Below, one piece after another: positions 1 to 11,900 of a DNA stretch of 64,000 bases. The notes under the pieces are model-generated. The model saw only the letters and a program-made list of their open reading frames with translations. It did not search any database and had not been told where the DNA came from. Source of the stretch: Apoda limacodes (Eukaryota > Arthropoda > Insecta > Lepidoptera > Limacodidae); contig OX291556.1 in NCBI GenBank assembly GCA_946406115.1, positions 10,446,501 through 10,510,500 of the forward strand, in the 5' to 3' direction. The translations under genes were made by a program, and so were the position numbers. Each line of letters opens with the position of its first letter. The stretch's first letter is position 1.

Positions 1-55
1 TCATAAATTGCACAAGGCGGCTTTTTTACACTCACAACAATGAGATGCTCAACTT

Positions 56-469
56 CTATACAGGACAGCTCGGCATGTCTTTACGTTCCTTAAACTTTAG
101 CTGTTTATTAACTAAAATTAAAGAGCCACCATGTATAGCATTTACTCGGCTGAACGAACTTGCCACCTGGTGATTAGTGAAATTGAACATAAACTGATGG
201 CTGCATAGCCAGTCTTCAGTGATACATAAAATGTCAATCTTTTGGCAGTTTATGAACAATTCAATTTCTAGTTCTTTCTGAGACATTCCTTGTATATTCT
301 GATGCACCAGGTTCAATGGAATATTATTTTTAGTATGACAAAGTTTATTTTTTTGTTTCTGTTTGCATAAAACTTGAATAGACATAGATTGTTTAATATA
401 ATCATTATTAATGTTGGAATTATATAATATGCCAAAGTGGTCCTTTGCTGTCTGAAAATTGAATTTCAA
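56..469 (-). pseudogene. Endonuclease (EEP) domain fragment of the left-edge retrotransposon
   Basis: The recognisable part begins LNLVHQNIQGMSQKELEIEL and continues IDILCITEDWL and ASSFSRVNAIHGGSLILV. These are the first strands of the apurinic-like endonuclease domain of LINE ORF2, with Asn of HQN, Glu of TE and a GG turn. The frame shifts after KERKD. Homologous codons (IVV-V-KPP-) continue in another frame toward position 1, and the domain runs off the window. Confidence 0.7.
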
Positions 470-489
470 TTATTACATGTCAAATTATT

Positions 490-870
490 TTACTGCTCAA
501 TAGAAGCAGGTTGTTTAGCTAAATGATTAGCTGAAATGTCAATTACACTATTATAATTGCACTGCGCAATAGAAGCAGGTTGTTTAGCCAAATACTTGGC
601 TGAAATGTCAATTACACTACCATAATTACACTGCTCAATAAAAGCAGATTGTTTAGCCAAATTATTGGCTGTGGTATCAATATAAAATGATAGCGACAAG
701 GCTAACACTCTGGTACAATGGTGTGTGAGATAATATTGATGTCTTGTCCTGATATAATTATGTCTAAAAATACTGTTAGTATCTATCACATGAAAGTTAT
801 TGTTATTGCTAGACATAGTATGCAAAGCTAAATTTAACTCACATCTAAGGTTGTTTTCCTCCTGTGGCAA
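490..870 (-). pseudogene. SGNH-like domain C-terminal segment with tandem-repeat tail
   Basis: Same frame as the three preceding pieces. FHVIDTNSIF followed by HYLTHH-like residues fits the last block of the SGNH-like fold. The C-terminal half is an expanded repeat of about 23 residues (LAKQPASIEQCNYNSVIDIS and variants), which matches the 69-bp tandem DNA repeat at 491-669. Confidence 0.5.
491..669. repeat. 69-bp tandem repeat, about 2.6 copies
   Basis: Units at 491-559 and 560-628 and a partial unit at 629-669 each begin ACTGCKCAATARAAGCAG and differ by a few bases per unit. The unit length is a multiple of three, so the array keeps the ORF open and lengthens the encoded protein by 23-residue steps. 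Confidence 0.85.
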
Positions 871-879
871 ACCCTGACA

Positions 880-1065
880 CTAGGGAAATGTAAACATTAC
901 AATTTTTTTTACTTTAAGTGCGCTTATACTATTATAATATTGTCTTAATTCACTTTTATTTACATTACCCCTGTTACTGATAAATATTACTAATGAAGAG
1001 GATGGAGTGATTTTGTCAGACTTTATTAAACTTCTTATTATATTAACATAATTGGCATTTGGCAT
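880..1065 (-). pseudogene. SGNH-like domain, middle segment
   Basis: 61 codons directly in frame after the TGA at 1066. SSLVIFISNRGNV fits the beta strand plus Gly/Asn block of SGNH hydrolases, and KKIVMFTFP fits the next strand. A TAG at 880-882 ends it, with the frame again open beyond. It belongs to the left-edge retrotransposon and is not a host gene. Confidence 0.5.
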
Positions 1066-1593
1066 TCAATTATTTAAAACCGGTTGTCCTACACTTGAGC
1101 TGAAAAAGTGTCCAAAACCTTTTCCCATTTCATCGCAAAACATTACTATATTGTCATCAACATTAGATTTTTGTGAAACACTAGTTGAGTGAGAACTGTT
1201 GTGAGCATATGATTGTTGCTCTGATTCCAAACTGACACACATTGATGACTGAGGTGTTGGTAAAGGTAGTAACAAGGATGCACAATCTGGCTGTGAATTG
1301 CTGAGGCGTTTACAATTACACATACTGTGATTGAGTTGTAATGACTCAAAACACTCTGCATTATATTTACTCAATTCAATTAGCTCATTCATAGACTCTT
1401 CATACTTGCAGGTCATCATCTGCAAGGATGTATGTAAATCTTTTACTTGCAAGTCGAGTAAATGTGTATCAGTTTTATGTTGTAGCCTACTGTTTTCTAA
1501 TTGCAACTTACATACTTCCAGATGTTCCACTAACAGTATTTTTTCTTTGCAGTAATTTACATTTCTACTAAATATTTTTTGCTTTTTGATCAT
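1066..1593 (-). pseudogene. Retrotransposon ORF1 continuation with GDS-like block
   Basis: In frame with the upstream coiled-coil piece. It has a second coiled coil, a Ser/Gln-rich linker with CNC, then VMFCDEMGKGFG followed by a stretch ending VLNN. The Asp in a turn before Gly resembles block I of SGNH hydrolases, although the canonical Ser is not present. A TGA at 1066-1068 interrupts where related copies have a Cys codon, by my recollection. The next in-frame codons resume the domain. Confidence 0.55.
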
Positions 1594-1596
1594 TTT

Positions 1597-2253
1597 TTAA
1601 TTTTTTTTTATAAATCTGTTAATTTTGATGCATTTTTTTATCTGGTTTCTACTGCACTTAGTAAGCTTCACTGGTTTAGAAGAATTAATGGTGTCATCAC
1701 CTGTAAGATCTATAGTGGTGGTATTGCTAGTTGCAGCAGAAACAACATTAGGGGCCTTATTACATAATTCGTCAAAAAGATTTTGGGTTTGATGCTGTGT
1801 GTAAGTATGGGTGGCCTCTTCAAGTTGTGAGATGTGTTGATGGGCCTCACATAGTTCCTGTTCAAGATATGAGATCTTGTTAAGGGCCACCACATACTCC
1901 TCACTACAGCTGTCAAACGTTTCTATAATTTTCTGAAATTGGTCCCGCTCTTCTAGGACAGTACCATATTGAGTGTGCAACACTGACAACTCATTGCGAA
2001 GGCTACTATTTTTGTTTAATATTTCTAAGAGTTCTCTTTCGTTATCATCCCTTTCACTGTATAGCTGATCACTCTTTTCCTTGGAAATCTTAAGTTTCTG
2101 CAAAGCCAGTTGAAGTTTGGACTCTTCCTGGTGAGCAGATGCATTGCGAGTCATCATTTTAAGGCTGTTTGAGCGTAATAAATACAAAAGAGAGAGGGTA
2201 AAACTTACCAAGGAATAGCTTGACAACATACAAAAGAGATGGTTTGTTGACAA
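1597..2253 (-). pseudogene. Retrotransposon ORF1-type coiled-coil segment
   Basis: About 218 codons. After a hydrophobic, probably non-native lead, the conserved part starts near NASAHQEESKLQLAL and is almost entirely heptad-like coiled coil. It is followed by TIDLTGDD and a basic tail. A TAA inside an A-rich run at 1597-1599 ends the frame, and the same frame continues three bases later with ATG at 1593. The stop is therefore most simply a point mutation inside a longer ORF. The start codon is uncertain. Confidence 0.6.
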
Positions 2254-3478
2254 TTTGCTTATTAATTGGGGACTTTACCTTATAACTGTGTTTTTTTATG
2301 AATATAATACTGATAAATAATAGTAGAACTCACAATCACAACTAAATAATAGGTATACAAAATATGATTGAAAAATTTGAACTTTATAAGGGATGGATCG
2401 CAGTAACACTTGAAAAAAAATGTTAACTAGCACTTGTTTATGTACATTTAAACCACCACTATTCTAAATATATTACTAGTTATTTGTAATGTTTTGCATG
2501 AATTTATATTAAAGGACAACTTTTGGTCAGCTGTTACTTCATGGGTTGCCACAGGAAAAAAAAAATGTAATAAATGTAGTGTTCTATCAGTTAAAACCAT
2601 TGTTACGTAAAAATCAAGCCCGTTCTTGGAAAGTAAAGAATTACCTACCACATTTAATAATAAGTTTTGCTCATTTTTTTTTGTTGATTAACTTTTTTAA
2701 ACATATTTAATATTAAATGTAAAAATATGATACTAACGAAAATACGAAAAGCAATATCAATAGTAACTTGTTATGTAAATGTTTTATTTAGTAAAACTTG
2801 CATTTTCTGCTAATTTTAGGCTGAATTTTTTATCTATATGTGAATGTGTGTGCCATCTCTAAAACCTGCCACCCAGGACAGGAAGCGTAAAAACCCCAGA
2901 TTTTGGAGCCTTAACCTGGACATTTGAATATTTTTTTATTCACTTTTAGCTATGTTAAAAAAATATATTTTACTCCCTACTTGATTGAAAAAAAACATGG
3001 AATTATAAGGCTTTTTTCAGATAAAATAGTGTATTTTTACTTAATAATATCACTTTTTTTCCTTCCTTTAAGTAAATAAAATAATAGTAGATTAGACAAG
3101 TGACAAAAAAGGGAATGTAATTCAAGGGATTATGAGCGCGGCTACTGATGCCAGCAACCACAGGAACACAAAATTATTCCCTTGGGTAATTTAATATTCT
3201 GGTGTAAAGAAAAGAATCACGACGAAACTCCTTGACGTAGGGACTACACCAAACATCTGAGACCATTTCAAAACTGATTATAAACCAACTTTACAAATAA
3301 TCTTTTGTGTCTCTCTTGTGGAGTTAACTTTAAAATATCCGATTTCATGCAATTTGTAATACTGAATAAAATGTTTGAAACCTGTAAACAACTAAATGTA
3401 ATTTTAGAACCCTGTAAACTAGCTGAGTGTCATGTCAAATCATGTTAATCAGTTTTCATTCAGTTGCCCTAACTTAAG
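2254..3478. other. AT-rich spacer without recognised features
   Basis: No convincing coding segment, RNA gene or repeat terminus was seen on either strand. It may be intron of the minus-strand gene that starts at 4303, or plain intergenic DNA. Confidence 0.4.
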
Positions 3479-3588
3479 GCTGCCATCCGTCCGGGTTTCA
3501 CCCGGACTGCAGCTAAAACCCTGCCTGGACCCTCCCCGGATGCGCTCTGAACTAGGACAAATCCGGGGAAACCGGGACAGATGGCAGC
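3479..3588. repeat. Short foldback (MITE-like) element
   Basis: Left arm GCTGCCATCCGTCCGGGTTT and right arm, read in reverse complement, GCTGCCATCTGTCCCGGTTT pair over about 26 bp with few mismatches around a 55-bp centre. The TGCCATCYGTCC terminus recurs inverted near 51220-51232 (GACGGATGGCAACC), which suggests a dispersed family. Confidence 0.65.
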
Positions 3589-3910
3589 ACTATCTATATG
3601 TGTATGTTTAGACAGCTGCAGGGATTGTGAATATAGCCAAGATTCCTTAAAATAACACGTAAATTGTATATAAATTACATTAATAACATATCGGCCATTT
3701 TGTAGAAAGAAATTTTCTTTACTTTAAAATAATTTTTTAATCAAAAACCATTCTTCTCTGCCGCCTTTTTTTTCTCATCTGTGACATATGCTTCTTTATC
3801 GATTATAATTTTTTCATGCAAAATTGACAGATTACCGAGAAGTAAATATTTACCTTAATTAATAGTGGATCCTTTGGATCATATTGGCATACAAAATATA
3901 AAATTCGCAT

Positions 3911-4303
3911 CTAACCTTGTTGACTCACTGATGAAGTACGGGCACGTTTAGAGTGTTTGTGTTTGTGCTTATGCTTTCGTTTCTTTTTAGAAGAAATTTC
4001 GCCTTCACTAACAGACGAAAGCTCTTCAGCAGAATCACTATCTTCTGCAGACTCCGTGCGCCTTTTCTTTTTGCCATGTTTTTTCTTCTTCTTCTTATGC
4101 TTACGCTTTTTAGAACGTTTTTGATCGTCGGAATCGCTGTCATATTCAGAAGAATCGGCACGTTTCCTTTTTTTCTTGTGCCGTTGTTCAGACATTGAAG
4201 AGTCATCACTCTCGCTATCAGATGAGGTATTCGTTTTTTGACTACCGTCTGATTCTTCTGATTCCTCTTCTGATGAGGTGTGATGTCGTTTCTTAGACTT
4301 CAT
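3911..4303 (-). CDS. Lys/Ser/Glu-rich low-complexity nuclear-type protein (possibly first exon only)
   Basis: 130 codons from ATG at 4303. The protein alternates acidic Ser runs (SSEEESEESD, SDSESDDSS) with basic runs (KKKRKR, RKHKKKKKKHGKKKRR, KHKHKHKHSKRAR). This composition is typical of disordered splicing or nucleolar factors, with several monopartite nuclear localisation signals. I do not recognise the family. The ORF ends SQQG-stop, but AAG/GTTAGA at 3916/3915 is a usable splice donor in phase 1, so the real product may continue in exons at lower coordinates. The codon-level regularity and the position opposite a conserved gene favour a host gene. It is head to head with ARMH3, 1.4 kb apart. 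Confidence 0.6.
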   Translation of the reverse strand: MKSKKRHHTSSEEESEESDGSQKTNTSSDSESDDSSMSEQRHKKKRKRADSSEYDSDSDDQKRSKKRKHKKKKKKHGKKKRRTESAEDSDSAEELSSVSEGEISSKKKRKHKHKHKHSKRARTSSVSQQG

Positions 4304-5677
4304 TTTCCGTTTTTATCCCAAACCAAGAAAATCACACAAATCTGCCACAAAATGAAAATGTTTTTTTTTATTTCTTTTCTTCTTTCTTTTCTTAAAGCAT
4401 GGCAGTCATACAACTTCTAAGTGTATTTTGCCAGTGTTATGTCTTGGGAAACTATATCAGTTCGAATTCACAAAAGAACTAGCAAGGAATCATCAGCCTG
4501 TTATCCACAGACTATAAAACACAGCGCAATAACTGCTAATAGTGAGGTACAATGGCTGTCTAGAGAGGGCAACGATGAGGTGCGGTAAAGAAAGGCTATT
4601 TTCATTTATTTATTTATGTATAAACACTGATCAGGTTACAATACATGTTTGAAACTATTGGTGTGCAATTATATTACTCAAATGTCAGATTTCGTACCTG
4701 GGTATTTTTAACCACAAAGAGGTGTGCGACAGATGCCAAGTTAAGTGTAACTTATATATAATAGAACAATAGGTTATATTTTGATAATTGTGTTATTTAC
4801 TAAGACTTGCGCTTATTTGCATTAGATTAGATATTTGGATAGAATAGAAATTGCCAAGTTACTTTACATTACGTTATCAAGTTCTAAGCAAAGAAGCTTA
4901 GTTATTTTGATAGACTCGCGTTGCCACCCCTACTGCTCCGTATTATCTAAGTAGCGTGTTGTTGCGATAAAGATGAGAATTGGTAAGTACCTACCTAAAT
5001 TTTATCACCACAAACGTAATTTATGTAAAATAAAGTCCCCCGGTCTGTCCGATTATTGTATATATTCCCGAAGAACGTTGAGACAAAAAAAAATATAATT
5101 TGAATTAAATAGTTTGATGTGCCATATCTACCTAATAAATGTTTTTGTGTGTTTCTATGTGTTCTTTGTTTTCAAATTAGATAATTTACATATATATATC
5201 CAAATACCATTGAAACAAATGTCTTACTACTCCTATGAATACACATAAATCGCAGCAACTTATGAGCTAACATAGTTTTAGCATTTTCTGTTATTAATAA
5301 TCTTAAGGTTTTAGCAGATTTGGCCCTGCAGACTAGCAAGATCATAAATTTAAAACTGGGCACACTGGTCCTGTTTGACGCACAAATTATAAAGATGTTG
5401 TACCAATTTGAGCAATTTGACGTATGACATCTGGCAACATTGCACTCTTGTGTTTGTGTTTATGTCAAATTTTATTTATTTAGGTTAGTTTTCAATAATT
5501 CTTAATGTCTATCTTTGCTTTTTATTTAGGAATTCGTTTATATTGGTGCCTATTTTATGTTTATTTAATAAGGATGCTGTATTAGTGTAATAACCTATAG
5601 GTCATACATAACCAAAATCTGTGTGTTGCAGGTTGCCTGTTTGAACCAAGTAGATATTCAAAATAGCTCTGAAAGCA
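4304..5677. promoter_or_regulatory. Divergent promoter region between the KS-rich gene and ARMH3
   Basis: Contains GTGGCAACGCG on the minus strand at about 4918-4928 and TGGCAACATTG on the plus strand at 5432-5442. Each is in the sense orientation of the gene downstream of it. A splice-acceptor-like TGTGTGTTGCAG/G at 5630-5631 suggests that ARMH3 may have a non-coding 5' exon. No TATA box was convincing. The rest of the interval shows nothing I can name. Confidence 0.35.
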
Positions 5678-5946
5678 ATGGCTACTCGCAAAAGAAGTGG
5701 GTCTGGCTCTAAACGACATTTAAAGGAGAAAGTTGTACAGATTTATGAATCTTTCTTTAAAGGAGATGACCTAACTAGTGATAATCCTACTTTTTGGGAT
5801 GAATTCTTTCTGCTGAAACCCAAGATTCCTCAATTAGAATCAGAAATACAGAAATTAACAGTGGAACAATTAATCAACATGAAAGACAATATAAATTTAT
5901 TAGTGACACAATGTATAGAAATGTTAGGACAAGAGCATCACATAAG
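5678..5946 (+). CDS. ARMH3: ARMH3 exon 1, residues 1-90
   Basis: Starts [21 protein letters not shown] basic lead and then [13 protein letters not shown] and [10 protein letters not shown] match the N-terminus of the family, which fixes this ATG. An acceptor-like CAG 47 bases upstream suggests a spliced 5' UTR. It ends ATA-AG before GTTATT, phase 2. Confidence 0.93.
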
Positions 5947-8900
5947 GTTATTATTATTACTATTATTTAGTTATGGATAAGCAGCAATTTGCTTATGTGT
6001 CCAGATCACTTCACTTGTGTACAGTCTTATTATTTGGCTTATACCTAATATAGTTCAAAAGTGTTTTTGATCAGTCATGGGTTTGTTTTGTTTTATCCAT
6101 TGATCCAGTTGACATTTAAAACTATTTAGAGTTTTAGCAGTCTACACTTTCCGTAAGTTTTTGCCACGTTTCAGCATCATGACTAATCAGAGAGTTATGG
6201 GCCACTCATAAGTGTGTGGGTGAGGCTACGGTGAGGTTTTGTGGTTATACAGTTGGGGTATACAAAAAGGGGCGCTGAGAAAAAAAGACAGAAAATTTTT
6301 CTAAGTTAAACTTTAAGTGATTCTGGGACTCGAAGTACCCATACAAATATCGTCGACTTATGTGTCAGAGAGGAAGACATTTTGTATGAAAATTATGTTG
6401 TCCCCATAAGCATATATTTTGACAATGAAAATCGATAGAGTATATCGTTTTCAGCAACGTTTGTATTGAGCACTTTTCTCTAGGACCCCTCCCCGGATCA
6501 AACGTTTGTATGAGCCATTTTTTTCTGTGATCCTTCCCTGAGGTGCTATGAATGGAAAACTACACAAAAAAAAAATATTTTAGTGTTCCATAGCGGCGGA
6601 AGTAGGGACCCCAGGAAAAAGTGTCTACCTATATGTATTCGGTACATTTGTATTTGTGGTTTGGCTATTACAAGTTATTACAGCCTTATTTTAAAGTAAA
6701 CTAATTTAAATCATATAGATTAATAGCATTTTCCCATAACTCCGGCCAAGATTAATTTGGTTAAAAATAACCCTTGCCTAACCTATTGTCAATTTCTAAA
6801 TTCTGTCTTGGATTATTTTTTTTTGCTCAAAAGATTAACAAAAAGTACCACACTATGCTGCTAATAGTTGAATAGTATTTATTATGAATAAGTTTTAATT
6901 CTAAGTGAAAAAAGAAACTCCATAATATATTTAAAAAAATTATGAATACTAAATTATGTTCCAGATTAGTATACTCTTTACAAACCCTAAGTGCTGTTTT
7001 AATCACAATGTATCAAAGAGTCAGTCATGATACAACTCTGAACATCAAAACATTACTAATTAGTTCTGAAAGTGCAGATATTAAGATGCAGAAACTATTG
7101 GAGCATTGTAGTACTATACTGTCAGGTAAATATTACTGTATAACAACAGTACTGTGTAATACTGTATACAATTTTTAAAAAAACACCATACACATTTTGA
7201 CAATGTGTGGGACAAAAACAAAAGGTCTTGTGGAAATTTTGGATTATTTTCTAAAATAATCTCTATCAGAGGCGGCTCGTCCTAAGGAGCTCTGGTGCAG
7301 TGCACTCCCATAAATAATTATCTACTTAATAAACAAAATGTTTTTAGATTTTACTTGAAATAATTAATTATTATGCTTCAATATCTCTTTATGTTTAATT
7401 AGCATTTCACTAACCAATCATTCACACACAATTAATTTCAGTTTTATGGAATTGCACTGAGTCTGAGTCACTAAAAGGTGCGCTAGCCATTGCGCTCCTA
7501 TGAAACCAAGGTTCAGTACAGAGACAGGGAACATTTTTGTGTATGAAATTATCACGGGAAAGATATAAATAATGACAGAATAAATAAATAACTCTATATA
7601 ATGCCTTTTTTACCTTACCATTACACAGAAGTTAATAAATTAGGTTTTATACCTTTAATGAAGCTGTCAAAAAACGATAAAGTTAAATGAGTTCAAAGAT
7701 ACTGAATTCGGGAAAATACCGGATTGCCGAAAAAACAGTTGTTCCACAAAAGACTTTGTAATTTATGTTGCCAGCAATGGAAGATTTAGCAGAAAATTTA
7801 ACTAACCAAAGTTACCCCATATCCGTACTTATCCCAACGCACCTTAGTCAAGAATAAAAAATGTTATTCTTGTGTGTGTATATGTTCTCACATAACTATA
7901 ATCTATTTAATTGGTTTACCTCATTTCAAAAATTGCTGACCTGGAACTAATCTGCAAATTGTCGCCTAGCAAACAACACCGCGTAAGCCAATTCGACTTA
8001 ATTTACAGCCAGGGAAGTGAAAAAACTGTCAAATCAAAAAGTAAATACTTGTATCGATGAATATTAGGAACTTAATGAATCCAATTTTGGCAAGCCCAAA
8101 GCATATAAACATTTAGATTATAAAGATTCTTAAATTTAATTATAAATAAATAGTGGTGTTGTTTGCTAAGCATGCTAATGCTTGTTAAAAATTAAATGCT
8201 TAAAAAAATCCTAAATGATGGCTATTTACATAAGAAATAGCTTGAAAAGGAGTTGTTCCGTTTTGGTATTAAAATAAATTTAAAAATTAACCAGCTTAGG
8301 AGTATATTTTTTCTAAAGAACACTTAAAATCTAGAAATTCTGAAATAATAACTCTTTTTTTTAGACCTGCAATTCACAGAAAATCATTAATAATTTATAG
8401 TAAAACGGAACGTAGAATTACGAAACGCAGCGTATATCTTTAGGCTGATGTAACAATGGGCAGTGCTGAATACCATATAAAAAATTGACGGCTCAAATAT
8501 TATTAATTTTTTCTTCTTTTTTTCTTGGAATGTTATGGCCTGTGCTGATAATTGACTATGAATAATCATACATTTTTGAAAATCAACTTTAATTTTTAAT
8601 GCAGGTCTCAATTTTTATTTTTTAAGTTCTTTACCCTAGGCTTTACCTTAATACAAAAGTTGATGCTGGTTAAATTTACTAGGAAATAAAATACCAAGCT
8701 CCATACTAATTCAATACATGCCTTTTTATATCTAAATCAATAGATCAATGGCACAATTACAAATGATAATATAATACTATTATCCACAGATGACAATGGG
8801 ATATGATTAACTGTAAAGGTTTCTTTTTGATGTGTTGTTTGTAACTCTTTACAACAGCATATAATATCAGTAACTTTCTTTTAGGTGATGTGCCAGACAG

Positions 8901-11900
8901 CTTGAAATCTATGGTTTTAAAGTTATTGCTAGTGGTTGTAACAGGAGTTGATAACATAGATGAAAACCCCCTTGTGGAATTTTTAATGTTCAATTCTTTG
9001 TTTGAGCCCTTAATACAGTTATTATGCACTTCTACTGAGAGACAGCAGCACGGTTAGTTATCTTAAATATTTTAATTAATAAATAATAAATTTTTTCTTT
9101 ACTTTACCCCATGTTTTAAAGCAAAAGTAAGATTTTTCTATGGTTAAAAAACATGAATTGAATAATATGTATGCAACCTGGGATTCTTCTGAGCTAAATG
9201 GATTCTGAATAGAGATGTCATTAAATTTGTTTTGAATCAGTATCTGCTGAAATCAAGATTGATTTTTATTCCTCTAATTAATTTTATACAAACTGTTGGT
9301 GCTCGCCTAGTAAGTGAGATTTTCATTCAAAATACTATCCGGATTTCCGGCTTTTCGGTAGCATTTCAAAAAAAAACTTTTATTAAATGTCCTGACAACA
9401 CACAACAAAAAAAATCAGGCGACCTGTGCTCAAGTATTGTTATATATATATATATAGATATATAAATGATGTATTAAATATAAGACAAGCCTGACTTGCA
9501 CTTGACTGGTTTTTAGGATTAAACAACGGGACCCTATTACTAAGACTCCACTGTCCGTCCGCCCGTCCTCCGCCCGTCCGTCTGTCACCAGGCTGTATCA
9601 CATGAACCGTGAAGTTGAAATTATTATTTTTATGTACCTAGTGTCACTGTCACAATTGAGACAAATCTAACGATGCCTCTCAAGCTAAAATCCATCAAGA
9701 CTTTTAGGCTACCTAGTGTGCCAAAGAAATATACATACATACACTCGAAAAACACAAACTTCTTTTGACCCATTCGGGTATAAACACAATAAATTAGTGA
9801 AATCTGTCCACTACCTATAGTAAAACTGTAAAATAACCTGATTGTACATTTAAGTTATTCTGTACTCAAGACCATACCCAATAAGCTCCCAGGTTAAACT
9901 TAAAAACTTAACAGCCAATTAACTCTATGTGGATGAAGTCACAGGAAAAATAAATATAGCTAATTATATATAGAATAAACAAAAAAATTGCTAATTTTAT
10001 GAACTGTTGCAGGCTATGATGTTGTTATGGTGCTAATGTTTTTGGTTAGCTACAAAAAACAAGAGTCAGCCAATCCCTACATAGTTAAACTATCTATACT
10101 GGATGATGAATTAGCTTTGAATGGGTTAGTACTATAATCATAAAAAAATAGAATTAATGTTTTCATTAATATAAACCTACATAATGAACTTTACTTGACT
10201 GAACCAAGCATTATTTGTTTAAATAAAGCACATATTTTAACGCAAATGTATATCGATGTCAAATGTTGTAAACTTTGATGACAGAAGGACATCTGAAAGA
10301 GTGCTGTTATTGACGCTGATTAAAGCGAGACACAGATTAAAGAAAAATTTTTTTTTATATAATTTTAGCAATTTAAAAATGACTCATTAATCTATATATA
10401 GCTTTAACAAAAAAAATAATTAAATGAATTAACTTAGATTTTTATTTCCTTTTTAATTAATCAAGGTTATAGTCAAGATGCATATGCAAAATACATTATT
10501 CTTCAAATCACACCATAGGCCCCTAACCGCTACTTACAAAAAAATTCTCAGGTCCTAACTTATCAGTAACTTAAACAAATATTGATGATTTAATAGTTAC
10601 GGCCAGGTGATAACAGCAGCACTGAACGACTATGTTATGACAACGTTTGGGGGTATGCATGCAGGCAGTGGCGGTGGATGGCTGTCCTCTCTGACCAGTA
10701 TGGTGGGAGGCATATTCCTTACCAGTGATGACACTCAACCAGTTGTCCGTGGACAGAGAAACAGGTAACCTGCACTTAAACTTGGAAACAATGTAAATGA
10801 AAATATTTATTTATTATGGTAATATAATCATAGATATGGCCTTTGTGATATGTTTTCTGCGAAGGCTACCTTCAGAAAGTCTTAAATAAAGAAAGATTAT
10901 TTCTATGTATGCATTTTTATAATGTATATCTTTAATTCTATGAAGATTTGTAAGATACTAGGACTTCATAAGTCCCCAGTAGTTAATGTTTAAAATTTTG
11001 CGTCATGTTAATGTTACTATTTTAGTGGTGGTGAAGAAGGTATGTTGCTCGCTTTGTATGAGGCAGCTCATCTTAATCGCAACCTGATGACTACTCTCGC
11101 ACACTCTACCTCGGCGGCCGCGTCATCTGCACCTCCCTCACCCCCCGCTACACTTCCTCCTAATCAGGTACATACTTCGTTACTATTATTCTATATTTCT
11201 TTTGAAATGGATGCAGTCATTACCTAGCATATTAGCACTTGGCTATAAATTTTAAATATATCCAATAATTAAATTATTTAGAGCACAATATCAAAGTAAC
11301 TAAGTATTATAAATTAATCAATATTCTCTCTCTGTTAGACTAATACCATATTGATTGACAGATATGACTGATTCTTAACTACGACCGTAATTCGAACGTA
11401 GTGTGGGCGAAAAGAATTAAATATTAATAATTCGAATAATATTACTTGTTTTCAAAAGTTGCTAACAGCCCTAGGTTTTGTTTTAAGCAATATTATGATA
11501 ATTTTTCACCTAAATTATGTGTACTACTATAAAAATAAATTGAAAATTGGCAAAAAATAAAGGTTATTTTGTGATTTGTTTCTATCAAGTAAATTATATT
11601 ATATTATGTTTTTGCTAATATCAGACTTGTGAACTAACGCAACACTGGTGACTGTCATTTGCCACAAGCCTGCTACTGCTGAGTGACAGAGGCTGAACTG
11701 TGCCTTCAAATACTCGATCAGTAGGTAGTAACATATTACGCTTTTGTATTTTTTCAGAGTCCGCCAAACGTGACACAGATACAAGCTCTAGATAATGAGC
11801 AACCAACTAATTTGCTAGTCACTTTCTTCCAATACTGGTGAGTGATTATCATGTTAAATACTTTTAATACGAGTTTGAAAGTAGACTGACTAATCAGTAC

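Larger units (their letters stand above)
1..2253 (-). mobile_element. Decayed non-LTR retrotransposon, 5' part (coiled coil, SGNH-like domain, endonuclease)
   Basis: Reading the minus strand from 2253 downward, one frame runs on through three stop codons. It encodes a long coiled coil (about 2160-1750), an acidic Asp-Leu-Thr motif and a basic K-rich stretch. A second coiled coil follows, then a segment starting FCDEMGKGFG that resembles the GDS block of SGNH hydrolases. At about 469-56, in another frame, it continues with HQNIQGMSQKELEIELFINC, the start of an exonuclease-endonuclease-phosphatase domain. I recognise this order from lepidopteran LINE-like elements whose first ORF carries an esterase-like domain. 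The reverse transcriptase would lie beyond the left edge. Stops and a frameshift show that this copy is dead. Confidence 0.75.

Noticed and set aside
8757..9029. 90-codon open frame on the minus strand
   Set aside because: It is the antisense shadow of ARMH3 exon 3, which is conserved at the protein level.
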